From: Sphingomonas sp. R647
Lineage (GTDB): Bacteria > Pseudomonadota > Alphaproteobacteria > Sphingomonadales > Sphingomonadaceae
Length of the DNA stretch: 64,000 nucleotides
Direction: 5' to 3'
NCBI RefSeq assembly: GCF_020177055.1
Contig: NZ_JAIQXT010000003.1
Location: forward strand, 248,001-312,000
Position numbers and translations under genes: made by a program. Shown here piece after piece: positions 51,916 through 60,557 of the stretch. Below the pieces are notes generated by a model. That model was not told where the DNA came from. It worked only from the letters and a program-made list of their open reading frames with translations, and made no database searches. Numbering within the stretch: the stretch's first letter is position 1; the number at the start of each line of letters is the position of its first letter.

Positions 51916-52605
51916 TCAAAGCAAGCGCAGGAACTTGACCGCCGCACTATAGTCCGCCCGCCGCGCTTCGCGCGCCTTGAGCGCAAGCGGGTCGTCCCCC
52001 CAATGTTCGGCCTGCCAGTCCTCGTCCAGATTGGCGGCGGACCAGATGTCTTCGGGGTCGGCGGCCTGTTCGAGCAGCGCCAGCGCCGCGACCAGCGACC
52101 CGGTGACGGTAACGATCGGCGACAGCCCCGCCAGCTCGAACGGCGACCGCGCGGCAACCGCCTGCGCCAGTGCCGTCACTGCCTCGGGTGGCTGCGCGAC
52201 ATGGATGATGCCGGTGGTCGGGATCAGCGCCGCGCCATAGCGCGCGTGCGCCCAGCCGAGCAGCGGGTCCCAACTCGCCGCCTGGCGCAGCTGCAGCTCG
52301 AGCGGATGGTCGGCGCGGTAGCAGAGCAGGTCGCTCTCGCCATATTTCGCAAGGCCAGTGGCAAAGGCAGCGGTATCGGGCGCGATCCGGTCGATCGCGG
52401 CATTGGCAAGGCCGGTGAGCGGCATCGCGCGCGGGTCGATCGTCTCGCCAACCCCGCGCCATTCCTCCGCCACCGCATCCGCCAGCGCCGGATTAGGGAG
52501 CGTCAGCGGCGCGCGCCCCGGGGTGCGCACCGGCTTGCCGTCGAGATGGACGTCATGCCCGCCATCAGCCGCGACCAGCGCGACCTGCTTCCAGAACCGT
52601 CGCAT
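51916..52605 (-). CDS. ATP12-type chaperone for F1-ATPase assembly
   Basis: 229 residues. RRFWKQVALVAADGGHDVHLDGKPVRTPGRAPLTLP (in pieces) at the start, AEEWRGVGETIDPRAMPLTGLANAAID, SDLLCYRADHPLELQLRQAASWDPLLGW and LEQAADPEDIWSAANLDEDWQAEHWG are the family blocks. In mitochondria Atp12 binds F1 alpha; alphaproteobacterial homologues are assumed to help ATP synthase assembly. It heads toward no ATP synthase gene in this window. Confidence 0.93.
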   Translation of the reverse strand: MRRFWKQVALVAADGGHDVHLDGKPVRTPGRAPLTLPNPALADAVAEEWRGVGETIDPRAMPLTGLANAAIDRIAPDTAAFATGLAKYGESDLLCYRADHPLELQLRQAASWDPLLGWAHARYGAALIPTTGIIHVAQPPEAVTALAQAVAARSPFELAGLSPIVTVTGSLVAALALLEQAADPEDIWSAANLDEDWQAEHWGDDPLALKAREARRADYSAAVKFLRLL

Positions 52606-52609
52606 GATC

Positions 52610-52825
52610 CTATTCCGTCGGCGGCGTGCGCCAGCGCCGGGCGAGCGCGCGCGGTACGATGGCGATGCAATAGAGGCCGGACATCAGGATCGCAGCACCC
52701 AGCAGGCGCATCGGCATATCCTCGGCGCGGCCCATGATGATCAGCCCGAACACCGCCCCGGCGACCGCGATCATCTGCGCGAACACCATCGCGAAATAGC
52801 GGTTGCGGGCCTGATCCTCGGTCAT
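52610..52825 (-). CDS. Small membrane protein
   Basis: 71 residues with two membrane helices (about 12-30 and 38-58). It overlaps the HAD gene by four bases and precedes the ATP12-type gene by 4 bases, so it belongs to one operon rluA-like/HAD/this/ATP12. No family is recognised. Confidence 0.75.
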   Translation of the reverse strand: MTEDQARNRYFAMVFAQMIAVAGAVFGLIIMGRAEDMPMRLLGAAILMSGLYCIAIVPRALARRWRTPPTE

Positions 52826-53481
52826 AACGCCTCCAACAGCGCCGGCAGCTCGCGTGCGTGCGTGGTCACATGATGCGCCCCGGCGGCGTGCAATTCATGC
52901 GCTTCGTGATAGCCCCACGCAACCCCGACCGCATGCGTGCCAGCATTGACCGCCATCGCGATGTCATAGCTGGTGTCGCCGATCATCGCGGTGCGCAGCG
53001 GATCGCCGCCCGCCTCGGCGATGGCAGCCTGAAGCATCGCCGGATGCGGCTTCGACGGATGCCGGTCGGCGGTCTGCAGCGTGACGAAGCGGTCGGTCAG
53101 CCCATGATGCTCCAGGATCAGCGCCAGCCCGCGATCCGACTTGCCGGTGGCCACGCCAAGCAGCCAGCCGGCATCGCTCAGCGCTTCGATCGCTTCTGCG
53201 ACGCCATCGAACAACGGCTCGGGATCGAGCGCCGCGTCGATCCGCATCGCATGGAATGCGCGCTTATAGGCTTCCGCCATCTCGACATGCAGCGCATCAT
53301 CGCCGTCGGGCAGCAACTGCGCGATCGCCGGGACAAGGCTCAGACCCACAATCCGCCGGATATCCTCGCGCGTCGGCGGGTCGAGCCGGTGCGCGACGAA
53401 GCACGCCTCCATCGCGCGACAGATATTGGCCTGCGAATCGACCAGAGTGCCGTCGCAGTCGAACACGGCGAGCCGGATCAT
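52822..53481 (-). CDS. HAD superfamily phosphatase (phosphoglycolate phosphatase-like)
   Basis: 219 residues. Motif I VFDCDGTLVDSQANICRAMEA, motif II LLGVATGKSDRG, the Lys of motif III in HPSKPHPAML and motif IV MIGDTSYDIAMAVNAG are complete. The cap helices follow motif I. Gph-like phosphatases remove phosphate from phosphoglycolate or related small esters; the true substrate is open. It overlaps the pseudouridine synthase gene by four bases. Confidence 0.92.
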   Translation of the reverse strand: MIRLAVFDCDGTLVDSQANICRAMEACFVAHRLDPPTREDIRRIVGLSLVPAIAQLLPDGDDALHVEMAEAYKRAFHAMRIDAALDPEPLFDGVAEAIEALSDAGWLLGVATGKSDRGLALILEHHGLTDRFVTLQTADRHPSKPHPAMLQAAIAEAGGDPLRTAMIGDTSYDIAMAVNAGTHAVGVAWGYHEAHELHAAGAHHVTTHARELPALLEAL

Positions 53482-54680
53482 GGCTTCTTGGTCGGCTTCC
53501 GCGCGGGCTTCTTGTCGACCTTCTTGTCGACCTTCTTCTCCGCCTTTTTGTCGTCCTTCTTCCCGGGCTTGGCCTTCTTCACCGTCGTGTCGCGGCGGCC
53601 CTGCCGCTCACCGCGGCGCTCCTTGCGCACCGCCTTGGCATGCGCCTTGGCCCAGGCCTTTTCCTGCTCCTTGGTCGGCGGCGCCTTTTCGTCCGACGGC
53701 AGATTGTCGCCATCCTCGAGGTTGAAGCCGAGCTGGACCAACGTCTCCGCGAAATGCGTCGGCAGGTCCGCCTTCACGTCCAGCTTGCCGCCATCGGGGT
53801 GGTCGATGCGGATGCGGCGGGCGTGCAGATGCATCTTGCGGCTGATGCTGCCCGACAGGAACGCTTCGGCCATGCCGTATTTGCCGTCGCCGACGATCGG
53901 GTGGCCGATCGCTGCCATGTGCACGCGCAGCTGATGGGTGCGGCCGGTGTGCGGCTGCAGCTCGACCCAGGCGGCGCGGTTGCCGGCGCGGTCGATCACG
54001 CGATAGCGGGTGCGCGCGGCCTGGCCTTCCTTCTCGTCCACCTGCATCTTCTCGCCGCCGGTGCCCGGCTGCTTGCCGATCGGGAGTTCGATGAACCCGT
54101 CCTCGATGCTCGGCACGCCGACGACCACGGCCCAATAGGTCTTGCGCGCCGTGCGCCCCGAAAAGCTCTTCGAGAAATACGCCGCCGCGCGCGCCGTCCG
54201 CGCCAGCACCAGCGCGCCCGACGTATCCTTGTCGAGCCGGTGAACCAGCTTCGGCCGCACATCGAGTTCGTAATAGAGCCCGTCGAGCAGCTGATCGACA
54301 TGATCATGCGTCTTGGTGCCGCCCTGCGTCGCGAGGCCCGGCGGCTTGTTGATCACCATCGCCTGCGCATCGCGATGGATCACCATCGATTCGGCGAACT
54401 CCATCTGCTCGGGCGACAGCTGCGGACGCGCCTTTTTGGGCTTTGCCGCCACCGCCGCAGCCTGCGCCGCGTCGGCCGGGGGTACGCGGATCACCTGGCC
54501 CGCCTGGATGCGGTCGCCGGGAGTCGCGCGCGCGCCATCGACGCGCAGCTGACCCGTGCGTGCCCAGCGCGAGACGATGTTGAAGCTGGTGTCGGGCAGA
54601 TGCCGCTTGAACCAGCGGTCGAGCCGGATGCCGTCATCGTCGAGCGCGACGGTGAACTGGCGCACATTCTCGGTGCTCAT
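53478..54680 (-). CDS. RluA family 23S rRNA pseudouridine synthase with Lys-rich tail
   Basis: 400 residues. An S4 RNA-binding domain (RLDRWFKRHLPDTSFNIVSRWARTGQLRVDG, in parts) is followed by the RluA catalytic domain with INKPPGLATQGG and HRLDKDTSG (catalytic Asp150). LHTHTGRTHQLRVHMA-type RNA-binding block (QPHTGRTHQLRVHMAAIGHP) is present. The last 70 residues are Lys-rich with KKVDKKVDKKPARKP repeats. It most resembles RluC, which makes several pseudouridines in helix 39 and near the peptidyl centre. It overlaps crcB by four bases. Confidence 0.93.
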   Translation of the reverse strand: MSTENVRQFTVALDDDGIRLDRWFKRHLPDTSFNIVSRWARTGQLRVDGARATPGDRIQAGQVIRVPPADAAQAAAVAAKPKKARPQLSPEQMEFAESMVIHRDAQAMVINKPPGLATQGGTKTHDHVDQLLDGLYYELDVRPKLVHRLDKDTSGALVLARTARAAAYFSKSFSGRTARKTYWAVVVGVPSIEDGFIELPIGKQPGTGGEKMQVDEKEGQAARTRYRVIDRAGNRAAWVELQPHTGRTHQLRVHMAAIGHPIVGDGKYGMAEAFLSGSISRKMHLHARRIRIDHPDGGKLDVKADLPTHFAETLVQLGFNLEDGDNLPSDEKAPPTKEQEKAWAKAHAKAVRKERRGERQGRRDTTVKKAKPGKKDDKKAEKKVDKKVDKKPARKPTKKP

Positions 54681-55057
54681 GCCGCCACCATCCGGCTGAC
54701 CTGCAGGCCCGCGAACAGCGCGCCGATTGCGAGCACGACCGAGGCGAGGATGTAGAAAACCGCCGTCGCGAAGTCGCCGCGCTCGATCATCATCACGGTC
54801 TCGAGCGAGAAGGCCGAGAAGGTGGTGAAGCCGCCAAGCACGCCGACGCCGAGCAGATAGCGGAGCGCCTCATCCCCGCTCGCCCGCGTCGCGAGCCAGC
54901 CCGCGAGCAGACCCATCGCCAGCCCGCCGATCACATTGACCGCGAGCGTACCGACCGGAAACCCCGGCCCCCAAAGTGCGAGCGCCGCGCGCCCAACCAG
55001 ATGCCGCGCGCCGGCGCCGATCGCGCCGCCCAGCATGACGAGAAACAGATGATGCAT
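54677..55057 (-). CDS. crcB: Fluoride channel CrcB/Fluc
   Basis: 126 residues, four membrane helices. Fluc proteins form dual-topology dimers that let fluoride out. LVMLGGAIGAGARHLVGRAAL at the start, FPVGTLAVNVIGGLAMGLLAG (with the pore Asn) and GVLGGFTTFSAFSLETVMM (Phe box and Na+ site) are complete. No fluoride riboswitch is apparent upstream; the region holds a repeat. Confidence 0.95.
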   Translation of the reverse strand: MHHLFLVMLGGAIGAGARHLVGRAALALWGPGFPVGTLAVNVIGGLAMGLLAGWLATRASGDEALRYLLGVGVLGGFTTFSAFSLETVMMIERGDFATAVFYILASVVLAIGALFAGLQVSRMVAA

Positions 55058-55110
55058 ATCGCCGCCCTAGCGCGGAAACCGCTCCGGGTCGATTCCCGAG
55101 GACTGTCACT

Positions 55111-55244
55111 AATCCTCCCCCGCCAGGGGGAGGTGTCAGCATAGCTGACGGAGGGGGAGGAAGGGGTGCCGCAAGAGGTGAAAGGGCGAAGTCGTCCTCC
55201 CCCTCCGTCGCCTTCGGCGCCACCTCCCCCTGGCGGGGGAGGAT
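55111..55244. repeat. Inverted repeat, AATCCTCCCCCGCCAGGGGG type (family 4)
   Basis: The arms 55111-55160 and 55197-55244 are reverse complements over the outer 24 bases and again over the inner 14, differing only in the small hairpin between. It lies between crcB and the exported methyltransferase gene. Confidence 0.8.
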
Positions 55245-55260
55245 TGGCATGGCCCGCCAT

Positions 55261-55809
55261 CTACCGTTCCGGCACCGTCCAGTAATAGATCGTCCGCCCG
55301 TCGATCGTTTCTTCCTTCTCCGGCTCCCAATCACCCATGCGGAAGGCGTGGCTGACGATCCGCGTCCCCGGCTTCAGCTCGGCGAGCAATTTCGGGCGCA
55401 GTTTCTCGTTCAGCGTGTCGAGCAGATAGAGGGTGACGACGGTCGCGTCGCTGAAGTCGCTGGTGAACAGATCCGCCTGTTTGAACGACACCTCGCCGGC
55501 GACGCCCGCCGCCTTGGCATTGGCGTTCGCCTCCTTGATCCGCGCCGGATCGATGTCGATGCCGACCGCGCGCACCTGTTTGCGCTTGGCGGCGGCGATC
55601 GGGATGCGCCCGTCGCCCGAGCCGAGGTCGTACAGGACATCGCCATCGCGCAGCTCGACCATGTCCAGCATCGCCTCGACCAAAGCGGGCGGGGTCGGGA
55701 CATAGATGACGTCGGGGGTTTGGCTGGATGCCACCGCGACGGGTGCCGCAGGCGGCGTGACCGCGCTTCCGGCGACGAAAGTGGCGACGGCGAGGATCAA
55801 CAGCTTCAT
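55261..55809 (-). CDS. Exported FAM173/ATPSCKMT-like methyltransferase
   Basis: 182 residues. Signal-peptide-like N-terminus (MKLLILAVATFVAGSAVTPP, about 1-27), then YVPTPPALVEAMLDMVELRDGD, motif I VLYDLGSGDGRIPIAAAK, VGIDIDPARIKEA and DATVVTLYLLDTLNEKLRPKL. The PTP-start plus DATVVTLYLL block is that of the FAM173 family, whose mitochondrial members methylate lysine in ATP synthase c. Export or anchoring of a SAM enzyme is unusual. The start overlaps the APC permease stop by four bases. Confidence 0.85.
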   Translation of the reverse strand: MKLLILAVATFVAGSAVTPPAAPVAVASSQTPDVIYVPTPPALVEAMLDMVELRDGDVLYDLGSGDGRIPIAAAKRKQVRAVGIDIDPARIKEANANAKAAGVAGEVSFKQADLFTSDFSDATVVTLYLLDTLNEKLRPKLLAELKPGTRIVSHAFRMGDWEPEKEETIDGRTIYYWTVPER

Positions 55810-57122
55810 GGCGCAAGCTCCTCTTCAGGGGTGACAACCAACAGCATCAACGCGCCGACGACCAGAACCGCGACGCCAGCGAGCGCGCCCCATCCGGTAT
55901 AAGCGAGGCTCGACCAAAGCAGATACGCAGTGGTCGCACAAAAGATCCCGGGGAGCACGGGATAGAGCGGCACGCGGAAGGGACGGGGGGTACCCGGCTC
56001 GGTCCGGCGCAGCACGAACAGCGACAGCCCGGCGAGCAACAGGAACAGCCAGAACACCGGCGCAGTGTACTCGACCGCAACGCGAAACCCGTCGCGCGCA
56101 AATCCGCCCAGCGCGACCAGCAGCAGTGCGATTCCGCCCTGCGCGACCAGTCCGTTGCCCGGCGTGTCACGACGATGATCCCAATGGCCCAGCCAGCGCA
56201 ACGGCCTGATCCGCTGCCCCAATGCACAGGCGGTGCGTCCGCCGACGATCGCAGTCGCGTTTGCACTGGTCAGCGCCGCCACCGCCACCGCCGCGCTGAT
56301 CGCTGCTGCGCCCGCCGGGCCGAATGCGCGGCGCATGACTTCGGCCGCGACCGCGTCATTGCCCGCCATCCCGGCCATTCCCAGTCCGTTGAGCAACGCC
56401 AGATTGACCAGCACATAGAGCGCGGTGACCAACGCCAGCGCGGCGCACAGGATCGCGGCGATCCGGCGCGGCGGATCTTTCATCTCCGCCGAGACGTAAA
56501 CCGCCTCGCTCCACCCGCCATAGGACAGCAGGACGAACACCATCACCAATCCCAGCGCTCCGCCGCCCGGTGCTGCGGGCACCGCGTCCGCAGGGGCGAG
56601 CGAGAAGCCCGCGACGATGATCGCGACCAGCCCGATGACTTCCGTCAGCGTCAGCCAGCGCTGCGCCTGCGTCCCCCATCGCACGCCCAGCCAGTTGATT
56701 GCACTGACCGCGACCACCGCGATCCCTGCCCAGATCGCCGGACCGGCGGGGCCGAGCGGCAGCAGAATCTGAAGATAATCGCCGACGATGAACGCCAGCA
56801 ACGCCAGCGATCCGGTCTGGATCACTGCCAGCCGCGCCCAGGCGTAGAGGAACGCGATTCGCTGTCCGAATGCGCGCCCGATGAAGTGATAATCGCCGCC
56901 CATATGCGGCCAGGCTGCCGCCATCTCGGCATAACAGAGTGCGCCGATGATCGAGAGCACACCCCCCGCCACCCAGGCGAGGATCATCGTCGTCGCGTCT
57001 CCCGCCACGCCAGCGACCAGCGCCGGGGTGCGGAAAATGCCGGCGCCGATCACGATGCCGACGGTCAGGGCGAACACATCGACCGCGCGGAGCGTGCGGC
57101 GCGGGGTGGCGGCAGGGGTCAC
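55806..57122 (-). CDS. APC family amino-acid permease
   Basis: 438 residues with 12 membrane segments. LRAVDVFALTVGIVIGAGIFRTPALVAG is the substrate-binding first helix; AEMAAAWPHMGGDYHFIGRAFGQRIAFLY and LSYGGWSEAVYVSAEMKDPPRRI follow. It resembles the LAT-like branch (PF13520). Substrate unknown. It overlaps the exported methyltransferase gene; upstream 80 bases separate it from the winged-helix gene. Confidence 0.9.
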   Translation of the reverse strand: MTPAATPRRTLRAVDVFALTVGIVIGAGIFRTPALVAGVAGDATTMILAWVAGGVLSIIGALCYAEMAAAWPHMGGDYHFIGRAFGQRIAFLYAWARLAVIQTGSLALLAFIVGDYLQILLPLGPAGPAIWAGIAVVAVSAINWLGVRWGTQAQRWLTLTEVIGLVAIIVAGFSLAPADAVPAAPGGGALGLVMVFVLLSYGGWSEAVYVSAEMKDPPRRIAAILCAALALVTALYVLVNLALLNGLGMAGMAGNDAVAAEVMRRAFGPAGAAAISAAVAVAALTSANATAIVGGRTACALGQRIRPLRWLGHWDHRRDTPGNGLVAQGGIALLLVALGGFARDGFRVAVEYTAPVFWLFLLLAGLSLFVLRRTEPGTPRPFRVPLYPVLPGIFCATTAYLLWSSLAYTGWGALAGVAVLVVGALMLLVVTPEEELAP

Positions 57123-57202
57123 GAGATCGGCATCGGGCAGGTCTCCGGAGAGAAGCGGGCTGTCGATTGCGGATGCAACGGACCGCCGGGAGGCAAGGTT
57201 CC

Positions 57203-57496
57203 TTATGCGATCAGTTTGACCAGTGCTTCAATATAGGCCGCAAACGCCTTGCGCCCGGTCGGCGTCATGCGCACGCGGGTCAGCGGCTTGCGGCCCGAAA
57301 AACCCTTGTCGATCGCGACATATCCGGCCGCTTCCAGCTTGCGCAGATGCACCGACAAATTGCCCTGCGTCGCCCGGAGCAGCGTCTTCAACGCGTTGAA
57401 ATCGGCAATTTCGGCATCGGCAAGATAGGCCATGATGCCAAGCCGCATGCGGGCGTGGATCATTTCATCGATCTGACCGATGTCGAAATTCTTCAT
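57203..57496 (-). CDS. Winged-helix transcriptional regulator (MarR/ArsR-like, PF13601 type)
   Basis: 97 residues from ATG 57496. IDEMIHARMRLGIMAYLADAEIADFNALKTLLRATQGNLSVHLRKLEAAGYVAIDKGFSGRKPLTRVRMTPTG is, in pieces, the DUF4180-free winged-helix family used as transcription factors in many proteobacteria (YbzH-like). The recognition helix is TQGNLSVHLRKLE. It is divergent from the DUF885 gene, whose promoter it may control. Confidence 0.9.
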   Translation of the reverse strand: MKNFDIGQIDEMIHARMRLGIMAYLADAEIADFNALKTLLRATQGNLSVHLRKLEAAGYVAIDKGFSGRKPLTRVRMTPTGRKAFAAYIEALVKLIA

Positions 57497-57634
57497 CGCA
57501 AACCTCCCTGCACGAGCAAATCTAGACACCGGCCGCCTGAAAACAAGTTTACGCCGCAAACCGATTTGCAGATGTTCGATCGGGTGCCGCACAGCCTGCT
57601 TGCAATGTTGGATTTCCTCTGCTTGCCTCCCGGA

Positions 57635-59488
57635 ATGGCAATTTTCGGCACCCCCCAGCGACGCGCTCGCCGCTCCGCACCTGTCCCCGTACACGGGGGC
57701 AAAACTGTAAGTTTCGCTGTCCGCGGCGCGTTTGTCGGGGCTGCATTGGCCGCCGCGCTCGCCGCTGCGCCCGCTGTCGCCGGACCGCAGGATGACTTTC
57801 GCACCCTGCTCGCCGAACATTTCGACTGGGTGCTCAAGGAGAATCCCGGCTTCGCCCGCTCGGTCGGCGTCGACATCGATCCGATCGCGGTCGGCGATGT
57901 CAGCCTCGCGGCCGAGGATCGTCGCGCTGTGGCGGAGGCGGTGTTCCTGAAACGGCTCGATGCCATCCCCGATTCCGGCCTCACCCCGGCGCAACGCACC
58001 GACAAGGCGATCCTGCGCCGTCTGCTGGCGGAAAGCATCGAGGGCAACGGCTTCGGCCAGCGCACGATCCTGTTCACCAGCTACTCAAACCCGTGGCAGG
58101 GCGCGGCTGGGCAGGGCGAGCGCACCGCCTTTCGGCGCAAGGCCGACTATGGCTATTATCTCGATCGGCTGGATCAATTCCCCGCCACCAACGACACGCT
58201 GATCGCGATCACCGCACAGGCGGTAAAGGGCGGCTATATCCAGCCCTGCGTCAGCCTGGTCGGCTTCGAACAGACGATCACCGGTGTGATCCAGCAGGAT
58301 GCAACCAAGTCGCGCTTCTACGCGCCCTTCGCCCGTAAAAAGCCGGTCGATGCAACCGACGCCGAATGGGCCGCGCTGCAGGCGCGGGCGAAGAAGACGG
58401 TCACTCAGGTAATCAACCCGGCCTATGCCAAGGCGGCGGCGTTTTACCGCACCAGCTATGCCCCCAAATGCGCCAAGGCGGTCGGCGTCTCGGCGCAGCC
58501 CGATGGCGCGCGCTACTATGCCTTCCGCATCCGTCAGCTGACCACCACCGACCTGTCGGCGGAGCAGATCCACAAGATCGGGCTGGACGAGGTCGCGCGC
58601 ATCCGTGCCGAGATGGTCGAGGTGGCGAAGAAGGCGGGCTTCGCGACACGCGAGGCGTTCGTCGCCGAGCTGCGCACCAACCCCAAATACTATGCCAAGA
58701 CGCCCGAGGAGCTGATGGCCGCCGCCGCGGTGCAGGCCAAGGACATCGACGGCAAGATGCCGGGCTTCTTCAACCGCATGGCGCGGCTGCCCTATGGCCT
58801 CAAGCGCATCCCGGCGGAGACGGCGGAGGGGACGACCACCGCCTATTACGGTCCGGGCAATCCCGAGCTGGGGCTGGCCGGCCATTATTACGTCAACACC
58901 TCGAAGCTCGACCAGCGGCCGCTGTACGAACTGCCCGCGCTGACCGCGCATGAGGCGGTGCCGGGGCATCACCACCAGATCGCGCTGCAGCAGGAGCTGG
59001 AGACGTCGAAATTCCGCCGCTACCTCGCCAATTTCACCGCGTTTACGGAGGGTTGGGGGCTGTATTCCGAGCGCATCGGGATCGAGATGGGCATTTACGA
59101 CACCCCCGAAAAGGAAATGGGGCGGCTGTCCTACGAGATGTGGCGCGCGTGCCGGCTCGTGGTCGATACCGGCATCCATGCCAAGGGCTGGACTAAGGAA
59201 CAGGCGGTCCAGTTCATGCTCGACAACACCGCGCTGTCGGCGGCGAATATCGATGCCGAGGTGAACCGCTATATCAGCTGGCCGGGGCAGGCGCTGGGCT
59301 ACAAGCTGGGCGAGATCAGGATCCGCGAACTGCGCGCACGGGCAGAGCAGGCGCTGGGGGTCGAGTTCGACGTTAAGCGCTTCCACGACGCGGTGCTGGA
59401 GCAGGGCGCGGTGCCGCTCGATGTGCTGGACGCGCAGATCGATACGTTCATTTCGGCGGAAAAGGCGCGGGTCGGCAAGGCGGGGTGA
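57635..59488 (+). CDS. Exported DUF885 metallopeptidase-like protein
   Basis: 617 residues if begun at ATG 57635, which gives a long basic n-region and a signal peptide (AALAAALAAAPAVAGP). ATG 57605 is also possible; the frame is open further up. The metal motif HEAVPGHHHQIAL (His439, Glu440) is the mark of the DUF885 family, zinc-dependent peptidases similar to M3-type enzymes; EGWGLYSERIGIEMG supplies the third ligand region. The peptide target is unknown. Confidence 0.9.
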   Translation: MAIFGTPQRRARRSAPVPVHGGKTVSFAVRGAFVGAALAAALAAAPAVAGPQDDFRTLLAEHFDWVLKENPGFARSVGVDIDPIAVGDVSLAAEDRRAVAEAVFLKRLDAIPDSGLTPAQRTDKAILRRLLAESIEGNGFGQRTILFTSYSNPWQGAAGQGERTAFRRKADYGYYLDRLDQFPATNDTLIAITAQAVKGGYIQPCVSLVGFEQTITGVIQQDATKSRFYAPFARKKPVDATDAEWAALQARAKKTVTQVINPAYAKAAAFYRTSYAPKCAKAVGVSAQPDGARYYAFRIRQLTTTDLSAEQIHKIGLDEVARIRAEMVEVAKKAGFATREAFVAELRTNPKYYAKTPEELMAAAAVQAKDIDGKMPGFFNRMARLPYGLKRIPAETAEGTTTAYYGPGNPELGLAGHYYVNTSKLDQRPLYELPALTAHEAVPGHHHQIALQQELETSKFRRYLANFTAFTEGWGLYSERIGIEMGIYDTPEKEMGRLSYEMWRACRLVVDTGIHAKGWTKEQAVQFMLDNTALSAANIDAEVNRYISWPGQALGYKLGEIRIRELRARAEQALGVEFDVKRFHDAVLEQGAVPLDVLDAQIDTFISAEKARVGKAG

Positions 59489-59570
59489 AGGTCCGGCAAA
59501 CGCTTCCTTAACCCTGGCCTGTCATCCCTTCGCCCCAAATCCCGCAGCCTGTGCGGGGATGCGGAGCGTG

Positions 59571-60314
59571 ATGATGAGCCGTCGGGCCAATGATTTTGCC
59601 GTCCTGCTGATGCCGCTGGCGCTCGCTGCCTGTGGCGGGGGCGAGGCGGGCAATGTCGATGCGCTCGACAATGAGATCGGCGGCAATTCCACCGATCCGG
59701 CGCTGATGGGCGCGCTGCAGGACCAGATCATGGTCGATCCGCAGCTTGCCCAGCAATCGAACAAGGACGCCATCCGCCCGCCGGGCCAGCCCTATTCCGC
59801 GCCGATCCCGTCCGACACCGTCGCCGCAGCCAAGGCCGCGATGCCGGCCGAAGGCGAATTGCTCAAGGCGCCGGCCCCGGTCGAGGGCAAGTGCGACGCC
59901 TGCGAAGCCCAGGACAAGTCGGTGACGCTGGCCGGCCTCGCCGCGGGCCAAAAGGACCGCCGCACTGCCGACTGCGCGGCAAAGCTGAATTACTCCGCCG
60001 GCTGGGCCGCCCGCCTGCCCGCCGACATGCCCCTGCATCCGCAGGCCCGCGTGACCGAAGCAGCGGGAGCCGAGGGCGGCCAGTGCGCCCTGCGCGTCGT
60101 CAGCTTCTCGACGCCGCAACCGCTGCAAACGATGATCGACTGGTATTACACCCGCGCCGTCCGCGGCGGCTATTCGGCCGAGCACCAGTTGAAGGACGGC
60201 CAGCATGTGCTGGGCGGGACACGCGCGAAGGACGATTCGGCCTATGTCGTCTTCCTGTCGACCCGCGGCGATGGCGGGACCGAGATCGACCTGATCGCGA
60301 ACAAAGGCAATTAG
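59571..60314 (+). CDS. Hypothetical lipoprotein
   Basis: 247 residues from ATG 59571 (GGAG before it; 59574 also possible). Lipobox LALAACGGG, then an Ala/Pro-rich linker and two Cys pairs (KCDACEAQ, DCAAKLNYSAGWAARLP, QCALRVV). LHPQARVTEAAGAEGGQCALRVVSFSTPQ and MIDWYYTRAVRGGYSAEH suggest a beta-rich domain. No family is recognised; similar proteins occur in sphingomonads. Confidence 0.8.
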   Translation: MMSRRANDFAVLLMPLALAACGGGEAGNVDALDNEIGGNSTDPALMGALQDQIMVDPQLAQQSNKDAIRPPGQPYSAPIPSDTVAAAKAAMPAEGELLKAPAPVEGKCDACEAQDKSVTLAGLAAGQKDRRTADCAAKLNYSAGWAARLPADMPLHPQARVTEAAGAEGGQCALRVVSFSTPQPLQTMIDWYYTRAVRGGYSAEHQLKDGQHVLGGTRAKDDSAYVVFLSTRGDGGTEIDLIANKGN

Positions 60315-60557
60315 GCTGTAGGCTCGTGAGAGCCGTTTGCCGGGAAACGACCCCTGTGCGGGCCTCGCGCGAGCGACGCGCTTCCCTAAATAATGCGCCG
60401 GACTGACTGAAAGGCCCTTTTAGTGATCCGCAGCGGATGAGGGGAAAAACGCTCTAAAGTGGCGGCTCATCGTAAGCTGCATGATCAGGAAGTTGCGTTA
60501 ACGACGGCGAGAGGAAAGACGTTGCCGAGCGCTGGTTGCTCAGGCACCATCACGCAC

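Noticed and set aside
50596..52737. A 713-residue frame opposite the antiporter and ATP12-type genes
   Set aside because: It runs across two real genes and their spacer and is Gln/Arg/His-rich, typical of antisense translation.
55058..55260. Fluoride riboswitch upstream of crcB
   Set aside because: The region is filled by an inverted repeat and I could not find the conserved pseudoknot bases.
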